A stretch of 64,000 bases of DNA from Guadua angustifolia. Taxonomy: Eukaryota > Streptophyta > Magnoliopsida > Poales > Poaceae. The notes beneath the pieces are model-generated. The model worked only from the letters and a program-made list of their open reading frames with translations, did no database searches and was not told the DNA's origin. Each line of letters begins with the position of its first letter. Position 1 is the first letter of the stretch. The translations under genes were made by a program, and so were the position numbers. The stretch covers positions 15,697,791 to 15,761,790 of the forward strand of contig CM070520.1 in NCBI GenBank assembly GCA_036346375.1, read 5' to 3'. This document shows positions 1-13,096 of the stretch, piece after piece.

Positions 1-433
1 GACTATCAAGGCACAAGGTAGTAGGATAAGGATAACCGACTAGAGCGGGTGAATAGAAGGTTTTTAAATTTTTTTGGCTACAATACAATAATTTAACACG
101 TATGATAAGAATCATAATTTTCAATAATCAAGACTTAAATAATCTAGGTTTTACTAAGTGCACCAATAATCTAAGTCTAATCAAGTATTACAATCCTTAG
201 AAGATAATCAATCAATATGATCACTAGGAATGTAAATTTCACAAATTGAGTAATAAGAATGCAAACCACAAGATGAACCCAAATAATTTTTTCTGTGGTC
301 TCGGAGACTTGCTAATCTTCCCTAATCAACGTTGAGGGAGCTTGAACGAATCACACTGGCTACTTCCGCAAATGAACCTTCCTTAATCCACTGTGGTAGC
401 TCTTTCTCTCTCTGAGTATGCGTGCTCCAACCT
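1..433 (-). repeat. LTR-like dispersed repeat, copy 1
   Basis: This stretch is nearly the same as 34527-34985; both contain the block beginning gactatcaaggcacaagg and the CT-rich run ctctttctctctctgag. Read on the minus strand, it ends with an A-rich tract and a CACCCGCTC-type motif, like the 3' ends of some grass LTRs. It is cut by the window edge and has no coding potential. The class (LTR remnant) is inference; the repetition is seen directly. Confidence 0.5.
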
Positions 434-843
434 TCACACCAATTCCTTGTCCTTTATAGTATGTAATTCAAAACAGTGGTAAAATAATATATACACATGG
501 AATGAATGTTCAAGCAATGGGCTGCTGTTGGTCTCACAAACACATACTAAAAACAAGTTGCAGAATGAATGTTCAAGCAATGGGCTGCAGAGAAAGTGAT
601 AAATTAGTCTACAGTCAAACACAAGGAATAAAGGATATATATACACATAGATATATACACATAGAATGAGTCCCTTGTTTAGTATTCAAATGGTTCCCTA
701 GTTGCAATTACCAAAATTTTCATGCAAATGATTAACACATTACAGTCTGCGCTGAACATAAAGGCACCATCCATTGGAGTAATATTACAACACAACAATG
801 ACAAGCTCATAGGAGCTGTGGGAATTATGACTAGGTAAATAAT
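434..843 (-). other. 3' flank of minus-strand NLR copy A, duplicated
   Basis: This segment follows the stop codon of NLR copy A and is repeated at about 38940-39312 behind copy B. Shared blocks include a tract around tatagtatgtaattcaaaac and the block just before the stop codon. It is probably 3' UTR plus downstream DNA carried along in the duplication. Copy A contains a short internal repeat (aatgaatgttcaagcaatgggc appears twice in shortened form). No gene is visible. Confidence 0.6.
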
Positions 844-1664
844 CTATTGCTCTGTTGATGATTCATTGTACTCATCGATGACCACAATGGGGCCATTCAC
901 AATCTTGCCTGCTAACACCTTGATCCGAGACGCCTTCGCCTTGGCATCTTGAGGTGCCTCGCTGCTGACTGTAATAAACACCTGTTGGAGACGTCTAAGG
1001 TTTTCCAAGCCGTAAACACCCTCCACCATTCTGAACCTCAGCTCAAGCCTCTGAAGCTCTGGCATTGCCCCCTCTAGGAAGCTCAGAGGTGGCAGCACTG
1101 GCCCTGAGAAGCGTAATAGTTTAAGCTTTTCGAATCCCCCAGCAGGCACAAAGATCTTGCCTTCTGACCTCAGTGTATTCTTGTGAAGAAATTGGAAAAC
1201 ACTTGCATCTTTGTTTGCTGCATCCAGTGAAAAAGTTAGAGAGAACAACTCAGGCAGCTCACCAAGAATCGGCAAAGTATATGTTGTGAGTGAAGTTAAC
1301 GACAGAGTTAGCTTCTCAACGTTGTGCAGATCGCGAATCCAGTTGGGTACTTTAAACAACTTTCCCGAAAGCTCGAGGGTGTGCAGGTGTTCCGGCGGTG
1401 CTTGCGAAGAATTGAGCGATCTGTCAAGAAAGCCTGTGAAACTGTCGTCAATTGCAAGAAACTTGAGGGAGCAGCTGCTCAGATGCTCAATGGCAGCGAG
1501 CAATAACTCGTCATCTCTCTTGTTGAAGTTTCTAAGTTTGTAAATGGAAAGTTTCTTCAGGTTGGTGAGGTTCTGCAAGGCTGCAAGCGGACGCTGGACT
1601 TTACGCACTTTGCGTCCGAACTGCCGGGACATAGGGGTTCCGACTGCAGTGGCCAGTGCAGGGC

Positions 1665-4600
1665 TGTAACATCCTGAAAATTTGAAACAGTGAAATGCTA
1701 TAATATGAATTTGCCTTTTTGAGTATTTTTGAAGTTTTATGGAATTTGTGATCTTTTTGAATTGATTCTTGGATTTTGGGTTGCAAAGACAAATAAAGGG
1801 AGTGGGAGAAGTTAAAAGAACTAAAAGAAAGATTGGGAATACATTATTTTCTGAACCCAAATTGATGGAGAGATCAATCTACACACTGATAAGAGATACA
1901 AATGTCCAGTTGAATATTAAAAATGCAAATGGAGGATAGTTGACTAGAAACAGTGCATCATCTGAAATTTCGAAAAATATCTAGAGCTGATCTTCAGCTG
2001 AAAAATTTACCAAGTCACCTTTGATACAGTATTTACCATTGGTAAAAATCTCAGGAATTTGTCAGATGAGATAGAGCCTCAATTAATTCAAAAACAGAAA
2101 GTATCAAAAGCTGAAAATAAGGATGTCAGAATTCTTATAAATTCCTGGAGCAACATCTTGAGCTGAAAATTTTACCTAGGAATCCCTGTCTCAAATCCCT
2201 TTGAAAAACAAAGTTTCAAAAATTTTATAAAAGATTTGAATCGTCTGGTAATTCAAATACAGAAACAGGAATTTAGTGCACTATGCCATATTCAAATTTT
2301 AGTAAATCTGGCATTAGATATTTTAACCCCAAAATTTTCTCAGTAGCTTGTTCATTGCCAGGTGAGAGCACTTAGCATGTGAGGAAAAGTCTTTGGCAAG
2401 AGTTAGTGGGTGAATTTAATGCAAGTGCATCTCATTTGGCCTAATTCACCCTCAAGCTGAATTCCTGCCCTCACTGCCGCATGGGACCAGCCCCACCAGT
2501 CAGCCTCTTCTCCGATTTGCTTCGCTCTGGTTCCTCTTCTCCTCGAGCGAGTTGCTCTCGCTCTCTCTCTGGTTTTGCCAAGTCGTGCACCTGCCGACCG
2601 TACCGGAGCTCCACCCAAGCCTCTCAGTGGCGTCTGGGCGCACCAGTGGCGTACACCGCCTGGCCATGGCTCGAGGCAAGGCTGCTCAGCGCACTACCAC
2701 CGGGGCTATCGTAGGAGACTGCACTGGCGATTCATTTCGGTGGTTTCTCTGTTAGCTCGCTCCAAGAAACCATTTCGCATCACCTAAAGCCTCCTGAACC
2801 AGTGCCAACTTCCTCTCTTAGCCAGCACTGCTTCTCTTCTTCCTCTCGCCATTTCTGCGCCAAGAACAGAAGAAGGAGGAGAACATGGAATTCCGGTGAC
2901 TGGGTAAGAATTTCCACGAAGCAGTTGGCCCAGAGATCACTCAAGCATCCCTGAGTTCATTCCCTTGCGTTATTTCAGCCTGCTCGCCGGAGTCTTTGTC
3001 GCCGCCAGAGCCTTCTTCTCCAGATCCGGCAAGACCGTGGAGCTCGTGCTTGTTCTCTCCAACCCGAACACCGGTGAAATCGCACCCCTACCCTCCTTGA
3101 TGCTCACCGAGTGCCTACTTTGGGGAATGGATCGCGGCGCGAAGTCGCCGGCCTTCGCCGTGGCTCCGCCGCCCCTCACCGGTGGCGACCACCTTCCCGG
3201 CCACCGCAGCTTGAATCGATCCCACCACTGTGTTCCTCTCGTCGCGCTGAAGCCCTAGGCGTTACCCATTCCGCCGCTCCGGTGATGCTTCGCCGGCGGT
3301 GAAGAAGAAACCGAGCTGCCTGTTCGGTCATGGCGCTGGGCCGGTTGGTCACCTCTGGGAGGTTTGAACTCAAGATCGCAGGCAGGAGAAGAAGGCGCCC
3401 GACCAGAAAACGATTCGATTTTAAATAGAACTTAAAGCCTAAGTCTAATTCAAATAATCATAATGTTTAGAAATACTACTCAAAATGTAGAAAAATACAT
3501 TTCTAAAATCATATAAGGTCTAACAGTACCAGACAATACCAAAATGTTCTTGGAAGAATCATTGTGTGGATTTCTGCAATAAAAATACCGAAATAGGTAT
3601 TTATGTGCTAGGGAAAAAGATTAAATAGGATTTCACCAAAATAAATAAAATCAAATGTCTCTGAGATACCTATTCTGGAATGAGTTCAAATTGGCAAGGA
3701 TATTTGTATTTAAGGATTTGTTTGCCTTGTCAGGTAAATCCATGACTAGTTCAGTGGAAGAGAATAAGTATAAACGGAAATGCTGCAAGAGGAAATAAAT
3801 GGATGTCAGCAAATGTAGATGATATAAACTTCTGGGAGTTAGTGTGTGTATTGAAAAGGAATCAAGAACCATGTACTGGGTAGTTGGAAGCTAAGTTGAA
3901 ATCTTGGCCGATTTTGACGTTAAACAGTGTGGTCAGTTATGCTATTTCAGTGGTAGATTAAATAGCTTTCCCAAATACTAAAATTGGTAAAACCAGCCCA
4001 AAAACCTTGTACAAAGTTTGTACTAGCATATTCTGTAAAAAGAATTATGGTTGGTTAAGGTTTGCATATTAATATGGACAACCTAAAACCCTTAAGTGAT
4101 AACATTTCGCTTCACATTCTTGCCGATTTCGTAAACATCCACTTTACAACGCCAGTTAAGCTTTTTCAACGATGTTTATAAAGTATCATTTAGAGTGTAA
4201 AACTTATGAAATCTGGTCAGTAGTATTGTCCAAGGTATAGACTACCCAAATAAGAAGAGAGATTCTTATTCCAACATGTGTAGCCTATTAATTTTGATAG
4301 TTTAATAACCCTAAGTAATTAGGTGTCTAAAGGCCTTGCTGTGAATGATTGAACTATAGTTTGCAAGTGAAGAAAACTATAGTTAAGCCCTTTTTATCAC
4401 CAGAACCTTCTCAAACATCTTATACGCTAAGCCAGTAGCCTGCAACTGAAGATCTGAGTTGTGCAAAACCAATTCTAAGTGAAATCAAATTGAAGTAAAG
4501 AAATTTATTACTCATAACCCTATGTAATCAATTAAGACTTCTCCGTTAACTCGCAAAACAACCTACCCAAGCCTGAAATTTGTAAAGAAAACCTCGAGTT

Positions 4601-6605
4601 GATCCCTAGGTTGTGCTCTGTAAGAATCTAAGGAAAACCATCCTGTGTTGTCTAAGTTCTGGCTCTAAGTCCTCCTCATGCAAAGCGCATGGGCAATGGT
4701 GTTCCTGGGCGCTTGCTGGAAGCAGTTTGTTCAGTGCACCTTGCCGCTAATGAATACTTGTATAATCTAAGCAATCTTTGCATCTTGAATTCATAAAACA
4801 GGATTAAAGAATTCATAAGAAAACAACCCTGGATCTTATACAAGGGTTTTATTCGCTTTTCTATTTGTTCTCTGTCATTCTTTCTTTTGCAAGTTGTAAT
4901 TGCTGTTGGTACATTCGTTTTCGACGTGTAGACGCAGACGCCATCGAGGAGGAGGAAGAGGAGGCAGTTGCTGAACAAGGCTTTGACATTTGCGGTGAAG
5001 AGCAAGGCAAGCAATCCATTGACCATGTTGAACCTACTAATTCAACTACCGTATGTTGTTTTTGCGGCTGTATAGTGCATTCGGATAATTCTCCATAAAA
5101 AAACTGCTATTTTGGGTAAGGTTGGTAACGATCCTTGGAAATTGTGGTTTTTCCTTAATCTAATTGATATTGTGAGCCTTGTGAACCATAGTATGCTTAG
5201 ACATGATAACTATCAGTTGGGTATAACCGTTACAATATACACTGCTTAGTGTTGCCTTAGATTGTCATGATGCTTTTAAAATGATTTCACAACTGGTTAT
5301 TACTCTACTAAAGGTTGTGGATATGTTGATTAAAACTTGAAAACCCGAAATCTATGCTTTGATGCGGGCGATTATTGGCAATAGCCGGATGTGCAATATG
5401 GGCTTTGCACGTAGTATAGGGTGGAGTGTCGCCCGTGTCGGATTAAGGACCGAGCAATGGGACGCTATTGATCAGAGATTTCCGTGCAACCACGAGGGCT
5501 ATTATATGGGGTAGCCTTAGCCTATTAAGTTGTCCGGACATGGCTTTGTTCATTGGTAGGCGGGAGCTTAGCACAGGCATTCCGGGTTGGTCTGTCTGGA
5601 CGGGTTTTCACCCATGCAACGGTGTACGCCCTGCCGTGTCTAGAAACGTTGTGTTGAGTGTATGAAAGTGGATCCACCACGTGAAAGGAACCACGTGTGG
5701 CGTGTGTGTTCCTAGTTCTACGGCGGGGGTTAACGTCCCGGGCTGGACCAAAGTCATGTCTGAACAATGTAACGGCTCTGTATGATCGCCTTGCCGGCAC
5801 ACCTAAGGAAGTGTGTCGTATGGCCTAGCAAAAAGGTGTTTCATTCCTTGTGGGTAAAGTTGTACAACTCTGCAGAGTATAAATCTAATCGATTAGCCGC
5901 GCTTGCGGTCATGAGCACTCGGTGAAGTCATTCCAATGTTAGAGTTTTCCATTTTTATAAAATGGGTTGGTTCTGTTTTGATAACCAATTGGTTGAGTCA
6001 AAGGATCGACTTGTGTAGAGTTTCACCATTGGGAATGCTATGTCCTGAAACATGTTTACTTTCTGGCAATTATTCAAATCTCATGCTGTTTCTCGAAAAT
6101 GCGAATTGCAATCTATTATGTCTTATGTTTAAATTTCTTTCTGCAAAATGCAAAATAACCTAGTGCCTGTTCCTTTGATATAGCCTGCATGACTAATATT
6201 GCATTTGCTATTAAGTCTTGCTGAGTACAACCGTACTCATTCTTGCTATCGACTTTGGGACAGAAGGAAGTCCCTATGAAGTGCCAGAAGAAGCGCTTGG
6301 TCAAGTAGGTCTCGGGGAGTTCGTCGATGACTTCTTCTAGGGTGTTTGCCTAGTCAGATGCCTGTGGGATTTTGGTTTGGGCATGCTACCAGGCTTTTAG
6401 ATCTTAAGCTATTTGATGTCTTCCGCTGTTTTATCTTCGCCTGTAACTAATGCTCTGTATAATTAACAGCAATGGAAAGTTGTAAATTTGAAGCTTGGCT
6501 TTTGGTTGTGATATGAATGTTGTAAACATGTGAGTACTAGCTACTGATCCAGGGACTAGTACGGTAATCACGTGGAGTTCCTGTTCCTCGGAACGGGGTC
6601 TCACA
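1665..6605. mobile_element. Gypsy-type (Tekay-like) solo LTR, 4.94 kb, TSD AGGGC
   Basis: The insertion starts TGTAACATCC and ends GGTCTCACA (TG...CA) and is flanked by the 5-bp duplication AGGGC at 1660-1664 and 6606-6610. Across this junction the NLR reading resumes, matching uninterrupted copy B. No gag-pol frame and no second LTR boundary were seen, so a solo LTR is the simplest reading. The right end, with a block like ctgatccagggactagtac, resembles long LTRs of grass Tekay/Retand elements (from memory). A large non-autonomous element with unrecognised LTRs is the alternative. GC-rich short frames at 2400-3370 are not genes. Confidence 0.8.
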
Positions 6606-6734
6606 AGGGCTCCACCTCCGTCGTCAGGGCTGTCTGCCGTAGGGGTTCCAACGGCCGTAGCGCGCGCTCCGACTCCATTCTCGGGGCTATCTGCCGTAGG
6701 GGTTCTGACGGCCGTAGCGCGCGCTCCGACTTCC
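6606..6734 (-). repeat. 57-bp in-frame tandem repeat inside the LRR region, copy A
   Basis: Two full copies plus a partial third of a 57-bp unit (19 codons, consensus like GARATAVGTPTADSPENG). The ctgccgtaggggttc core recurs at 6634 and 6691. The solo LTR at 1665-6605 inserted in the third unit: its other half (ATAVGTP) is read at about 1625-1660. This Ala/Thr/Pro-rich spacer lies between two LRR blocks, where NLRs normally have none. Confidence 0.75.
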
Positions 6735-7991
6735 GCCATGACGGATCCGCCCATGGCTGAACTTGAGCTTCCACGTATCTCAATCCCGGATAGTGTCTGT
6801 AGAGCTGTCATTTTTGTGATTCCATCCGTTAATGTCAATGCTATCTGCTTGCTTTTATTGCCAGTAAGCAGATGCGCCATTCGCTCAAGCTTGTCAACTG
6901 ATGAAGGCACTTTCTGACGTTTGTCTCTCTTATATCAAGTACCTCCAGATATTCCAGCATGCCTATTTCCTTCGGGATCTTATCAATCTCTGTCCGGCGC
7001 AGGCTCAGATACTTCAACTGATGCATTTTGCATATTTTCTTGAGCTGGTGGAATGACAAATCCTTGCAGCCTTCAAGATCCAGCACCTGCAGTATCTGAA
7101 ACTTGAGAAAGGAAGAATGCAAGGCCTTGAAACTCTCCGATGCCGTCAACGATCGGACATGCGACAATTTCATCCTCTCCACTGTTTCTTTTTCTTGCCG
7201 GTCACTTCTTTGGACAGAGAGCCAGCGTACCTTGTAGCTTGGAAATGGCGTATGCCAGTGACCACCTACTACGGTGATGAAATTCTCATCGCTTGACTTG
7301 GAAACAATGTACTCAAGGACCATGTCATGAATTTGATAGTTTTTCACCTTGCCGTTGCTGCTGTTGCTGACTGGCCGAATTAAGCTCCTGCTAACGAGTT
7401 CATTGAAGCAATCTTCAGAAACGTCCTCGATAGTCTTCCCATGCTTGTCAGTGATGAATCCTTCAGCTATCCACCTTCTGATCAAACGCTTTCTGCTGAT
7501 ACAAAAGCCCTTCGGAAACATGCTCAAGTACAACAAGCAGGTCTTAAGATCGGCTGGCAAATCATTGTAGCAGTGATTAAGTATTTTCGTCACTCGTCCA
7601 ATTTACACAAATGGTCATCTAATGTCAACTCAGTGTCTGATTTCAGTTTACTAGCCACGAGCCCTGATACTATAATTATGGCCAAAGGGAGACCTCCACA
7701 TTTCTTCAAAATAGCTTTAGCACCATCGATCGGTGGAATCAGCAGGAGCATTCGAAATAATTTGACGAAACAAATCATAGGACTCCTTATCCTCGAGCTG
7801 CTTGTGCGCATAGAATTGACCTTGTTGACGACGGCATGCTTCAGCAACAGATTTAAATCTTGTTGTCAACACAATGCTACCACCCTTGTCACTTTTAGGC
7901 AAAGAATCCCTAATATTTTCCCATGCCGATACAGACCATATATCATCTATCAAGATAAGGTACCTATTTCGATCATTATTTAGAAACTAAG

Positions 7992-8230
7992 TACTCCCTA
8001 TTGGCATATAGACCAATGAAAAATTGAAAATGACTAGATTATCCACAATTATTATCTCTAAACACTGTATTTAATGCATACATGCGGAGAATATCAAAGT
8101 AAATCTGGATATTTATTAGTGCTATAAAGAGAACATCATGCTAATTTTGCATTGAAATATGAAATATGCTCTATATTTGTGGACAAGATCATTAAAAAAA
8201 TGCGCCCTATAAAGTAAGATGGAGGGAGTA
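7992..8230. mobile_element. Stowaway-type MITE in NLR intron (copy A)
   Basis: The ends TACTCCCT and AGGGAGTA are inverted repeats of the Tc1/Mariner Stowaway type with TA at both edges. The sequence between is AT-rich and non-coding. The same element sits at the same intron position in copy B (43476-43713), so it predates the duplication of the NLR. Confidence 0.7.
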
Positions 8231-8565
8231 TTACAAGAGTAACATAATTTATACCACACAAACATTCTATTTATGTTTTCTTTAACGGATATAGGCAAAC
8301 CCCGTTATCGAAAACAGCAGTAACATAGTAATTTAAAAGCTGACTCATGCAAGAGAAATGTGAGATATCGAGCAGAAAAGTAACTCGGAAAGAAACTCTC
8401 ATGATGCATGAGCTGATACTACTTGCTTATACTTAAACAAATTGATCCCCACTAACTACAATAAGTGTTATTTTTCTGCATTCTCAGGAAAAAGTAGCTG
8501 TTCGATCCCTTCCAATGCACTGCGATGGCTGGCTGCCAATTCCTAGTGGTAGCTACTCCTCGTTC
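8231..8565. other. NLR copy A intron remnant
   Basis: Intronic DNA. It matches copy B up to about 8340 (the block atttaaaagctg), where copy B has a deletion junction. The remainder to the LINE poly(T) tract has no visible gene or repeat. Confidence 0.5.
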
Positions 8566-8796
8566 TTTTTTTTTTGTCGAAAGAGCAGCAAGAGAGTTGC
8601 TGCAAACTTTATTAGAAGGAAAAAACGAAACAAAGATAGATTGGCCTGTTTTTTAAGGAAAAAACCGGACCGAAAAAAACCTTACAATATTGCAGACAAT
8701 ATTGTACCCCACATACCACTACCCCCCTATGCAAGCTCCCCCCCAAACCACTGAAGAAAACTTCGCAAGGAAAACCCCCTAATATCTAATCCGAAT

Positions 8797-11700
8797 CTAG
8801 TCCGTACTGTATGTCGACCAAGCAAAACCATGGTTTAAAACCATGTCTTTGATCGCCGTGGCCACTTGTTCTGTTGTTGCAGTTATTCCCTGAAAGATAC
8901 GTCTGTTTCTTTCAAGCCAAATGTTCCACCAGAAGTAGATGATGAGACCATCCAACTCTCGTCTTCTAGCTCTTTCATATTGACCTCTTAGTCTTCGCCA
9001 CCATTTATACACCGAACCGTTGCGACTAAGGTTCCGACAACGATCGAGGTTGCCCCAGAGTAGAAGAATGTCCCAAACATCTGAAGCGAAGGGGCAATCT
9101 TTGCACAGATGAGTCAGTGTTTCCGGAGATGCATTACAAAGACTGCAGTTCGCATTACATGGCCATCCCCTTTTTTGCAAATTATCTGCGGTTAAAATCT
9201 TGTTGTGCAGTAAAGTCCATGCGAAAAAGCGGCATTTAGGTTCTGCTTTCGCTTTCTAAACGGGGTTGATTTTCATTCTACAATAAACCGTGCCGTATTG
9301 TATTAGATATGCCGTCCTTGTTGAATATTGGCCATCCGGAGTCCAGCGCCATCTTATTTGATCATCCATTTGTACATTGCTCTCGGTTCGTCGAATAGCT
9401 TCATACAGAGTGACAAACTCTCGGATTGCATTAGGAGAGTTCACTGGTGTACAGAAATGAACCCAGTAATTGTCCATCATTGCTTGATGGACAGAGATTT
9501 TTTTTCTTCTTGCTGTTTGGAAAAGGTTCGGCGCCATATTTTTCGGGGCTTTCCCATCCACCCAACTTGATCTCCAAAAGTCTGCTAGCTTCCCGTTTCC
9601 CATCGTGACCACCGTGGATGCATTAAAAAGGGCCACATCCGTTGTATCGCGGGGCAGGTCAAGTCCCGTCCAAGCCCGTTCATTGTTCTTCCACTTGTAC
9701 CAGAGCCATCGAAGTCTTAAAGCACGAGCAAATCGTTCCAGATCCAGGATCCCCAGCCCCCCTTTGGCTTTTGGCAGACAGGTTACTGGCCAATTGATCA
9801 AACATTTTCCTCCACTACAATTTTCAGGTTCTTTCCCACTCCACAGAAAACTTCGCCTAAGTTTATCAATGCTTCGAATGAGCCACTTTTGCGCTGTAAA
9901 GACCGTCAGGTGATATATTGGTTGTGATGTTAATACCGACTTCACAAGGGTTTCTCTACCGGCCTTGGAAAGCAATTTTCCTTTCCACCCTGCTAGCCTG
10001 TTGCCAATTTTATCAATCAATGGCTGAATTTCAATTCTTCTTAATTGCCTAATTTGTAAAGGAAGGCCGAGATATCTTCCTGGGAAGTGTGCGAGTTTCC
10101 CAGGGAAGATGTTCAACAGATCTTGCAGAAGACTATCTTGGCATCTGATTGGATAAATTTCTGTTTTGGAAATGTTGATTTTTAACCCCGAGCATCTCCC
10201 AAATACATCCAATATTCGGCCGAGAGCCGCTAGCTCCGTCGCCTCAGTGTTTAAAAATATACCAGCGTCATCTGCATAAAGTGAACATCGAAGTTTGGCC
10301 GTTGCCGGCAGAACAGGTTTTAGGATGCCCCGGTTCTCTGCTGCATGAAGCAATTTCTGAAGTGGGTCTATTGCTAGGATGAACAGAAGGGGGGATAATG
10401 GATCCCCCTGTCTTACCCTCACAAGATGTCAGATCGCCGTCGGACGTCCGTTAATTAAAATCTTTGAAGAGGATGTCCTTAGAATTGCGGCCACCCATTC
10501 TCTCCATTTAAGACCAAAACCTAAGGCCTGAAGCACCTCAAGAAGATACGTCCAGTTGAGTGAATCAAAGGCTTTGGAAATGTCTAACTTAATGAAAAGC
10601 GCAGGTGTCTTGTCTCGGTGGAGCTGGCGAATTACTCTTTGAACATATAAAAAATTATCATGGATACATCTCTTCTTAATGAAAGCGTTATGTGAGACGG
10701 AAACCATCTCATCCAGTTTGGGTGCAAGCCTGTTTGCCATTATCTTGGTGACAATCTTCATAAAACTATTTATAAGGCTGATCGGCCTGAATTGTTCCAA
10801 TCTATCCGCATTGCCTATCTTCGGGAGCAGGACGATGTTTGCTTCATTTAATTTGTGCAGCTTTTCATGGCGAAGGTCGAAGAATGCTCTTATTGCTTCT
10901 ACCAGATCGTTTTTGATTATGTGAAGGCATGCTTTGTAGAATATCCCGATATATCCGTCAGGACCTAGAGCTTTTTGATTTGGAAGCTCCTGCACGGTGT
11001 TGAACACTTCATCGTCCGTTATAGGAGTCTCCAGATCTGCGAGATCCCTTGTCGTGTAGGCCAGAGAACTCCAGAGGAGAGCTTTCTCCCTAATTCCGTG
11101 TTCTCCCAACGCTTTTTTGAAAAATTGGTAAGCCTCTTCTATTTTTTCTTGTTGAGTGAACATCAATCTGTCTCCTCTTTGAAGTACCCGAATCAGGTTT
11201 CTTCGCCTTCTTGAGGTGGCTATTAAATGGAAAAACCGGGTATTGGAGTCTCCTAGTCGTATTTTTGTTAATCTTGAGTGCTGTCTAGCCCTGGATTTTT
11301 GTATGGCAGCTAGACCTAGCAGTTTGATTTTAAGAGCTTTCCGGAGTTCTATTTCATCGTGCGAAAGCGAACGTCTTTCTTGTGAGCTTTCGAGAATGGC
11401 GATTGTGACTTGAATCAACGCTGTTTGCACTGCTAAGTTTGCAAAAGTTTTTCTCCTCCATCTTTTTAATGCTTTAGCCGTTTTGATCATTTTGACATGC
11501 AACTTTAGCATGGGATCCGAAGTGTAAACTGGCTGCGTCCAGGCTTGCATCACCGTCTCCTGGAACCCCGGCAACTTGATCCAGCAAGCTTCGAACCGAA
11601 ACCCTCTATAGTGCTCATAGGTTGTGTTTCCATGCATGAGAAGAGGGCAATGGTCGGATGTCATCGTTGGCATTGCAGTAAGGTCCGCATTTGGGAATGC

Positions 11701-12334
11701 CTCGTGCCATTCTGTAGTTGCCAGGAAACGGTCGATTCTCGTCATGGTTGGTTGTTCGTGTTCATTAGTCCAGGTGAATCGACGTCCCTGCAGATCAAGC
11801 TCGAGGAGCTGCATTCTATTTATCGTGTGATTAAAGTGTTGCATCATTCGCCTATTTATTGGACCTCTGTTCTTCTCGCTCGCTTGTCTAATGAGGTTGA
11901 AGTCCCCTAATATGAGCCATCTGGGGAGAATCGATCCTGCAGATCTTCTAACTCAATGAAAACTTCTTTTATCGGCATCTGCTTATGCCCATATACACCA
12001 GTAATGTCCCAACTGGACCCATCGTAACGAGAAGTTAATGTCGTTGTGATCGTATATGAAGTGCTTCTGGAATTGTGGAGATCATAGACATCATCCTGTG
12101 CCGCCATGAGGATTCCTCCGAAGCACCATTGGAAGGAATAGTGACTGTTTGGTTAGCCAATCTCGTTCCCAGCGTCTCATTTAGCAAACTTGCTGTCCAA
12201 TTAGTGATTTTTGTCTCCTGTAGACATACAATAGTGGCCCCGCAAGAAAGGATAAAGCGTTTGATGCTATTTCTCTTTGCCGGATCATTTAAGCCTCTAA
12301 CATTCCAGGAAAGGATTAAGCAATTTGCTGACAT
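8797..12334 (-). pseudogene. LINE ORF2: endonuclease, reverse transcriptase, zf-RVT
   Basis: ORF2 of the L1-type element nicks target DNA and copies the RNA by target-primed reverse transcription. In order: apurinic-type endonuclease start (LSWNVRGLNDP, LQETK) at 12334-12120; endonuclease C-terminus (RRFTWTNE, SDHCPLL) near 11700; RT blocks (LLPKIG, FRPISLINS, DISKAFDS) at 10900-10500; RQGDPLSP at 10420 and catalytic YADD near 10280; the cysteine-rich zf-RVT end (NCSLCNASPETLTHL) at 9180-8797. It is broken by frameshifts near 12120 and 11910 and by stops near 10430 and 9256. No intact protein is possible. Confidence 0.9.
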
Positions 12335-12350
12335 TAGAATAACTATATTC

Positions 12351-12584
12351 CACTTTCCAACCTAACAGCCAAATACGTAATATGGATAGCATAATCGGCA
12401 CAGAACGTAGCGTGTATAACATAACCAAATTTGAGGGACTTAGCCCTGACCGACCAGAACAATATTGCACTTTCCAACCTAACAGCCAAATACATAATAT
12501 GGATAGCATAATCGGCACAGAACGTAGAGTGGATAACATAACCAAATTTGAGGGACTTAGCCCTGACCGACCAGAACAATACAA
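12351..12584 (-). repeat. Two-copy 117-bp tandem repeat between LINE ORFs
   Basis: The block starting cactttccaacctaacagcc occurs at 12351 and again at 12468 with few differences. It lies between ORF1 and ORF2 of the LINE. It creates overlapping open frames that are not genes. Confidence 0.85.
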
Positions 12585-12829
12585 TGACATGGAAGACAAC
12601 ACTTCTATCGAAGCATCGAGGATGCACTCCCTCTGCCTTATATCTGGCGGCAGTACAGCTAACCTGATACAACACTTAGAACACACTACAGAGACACTGG
12701 GTCTTAGCTCTACTCGATTTGATACCCAACGACACAAAGGCCAACTGGCCAACATCTCTTCGGGATTGCAGTAAGCGGTGGCTGTTGGAGTCTTGTGTAG
12801 AAAATGATCTCCGCCCACAACTTGCTGCC

Positions 12830-13060
12830 GCACACACTGACCATTGCTGATCCTCAGAACAAACTGCCATTGCTGATCCTCAGAACAAACTGACATTGCA
12901 GGAAACATAAACTGCCATTGCTGAACCACTAACAAACTGCCATTGCTGATTCTCAGAACAAACTGACATTGCAGGAACACACTGCCCAAACCACTAACAA
13001 ACTGCCAATGCTGAACCGCAGAATAAACTGACATTGCAGGAAACATAAAAACAAACAAAA
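12830..13060 (-). repeat. Irregular short direct repeats between LINE ORFs
   Basis: The phrase aaactgccattgctga and its relative aaactgacattgcagga recur about seven times with uneven spacing. The repeats are part of the inter-ORF spacer of the LINE. Spacing and unit are too irregular for a CRISPR array, and the host is a plant. Confidence 0.7.
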
Positions 13061-13096
13061 GGACCACTAACTCGAATATTGGTGTGGCGCTTGCGG

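Larger units (their letters stand above)
844..7963 (-). pseudogene. CC-NB-ARC-LRR NLR copy A, exon 2 (NB-ARC and LRR), interrupted
   Basis: This is the second exon of a plant intracellular immune receptor. Reading down the minus strand from the acceptor at about 7963 come kinase-2 (IDDIW), RNBS-B (IVLTTR), GLPLAI, an RNBS-D/ARC2 block (LKTCLLYLSMFPKGF), an MHD-type motif (IHDMV), then LRRs ending at the stop near 844. Lesions seen: a frameshift near 7720-7735; a deletion with frameshift near 7595 between GLPLAI and ARC2; a 1-bp deletion near 6910 relative to copy B; and a 4.94 kb solo LTR inside the LRR region. Exon 1 is 9.4 kb away at 17332-18182. The N-terminal half recalls the rice Pik-2 class of paired NLRs (from memory, unsearched). 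As it stands it cannot encode a full receptor. Confidence 0.85.

Noticed and set aside
2403..3373. Several overlapping GC-rich frames on both strands
   Set aside because: They lie inside the TG...CA solo LTR with its 5-bp target duplication, overlap in several phases and match no recognisable family.
12830..13060. CRISPR-like spaced repeats
   Set aside because: Repeat and spacer lengths are irregular, units diverge, and the DNA is plant nuclear.
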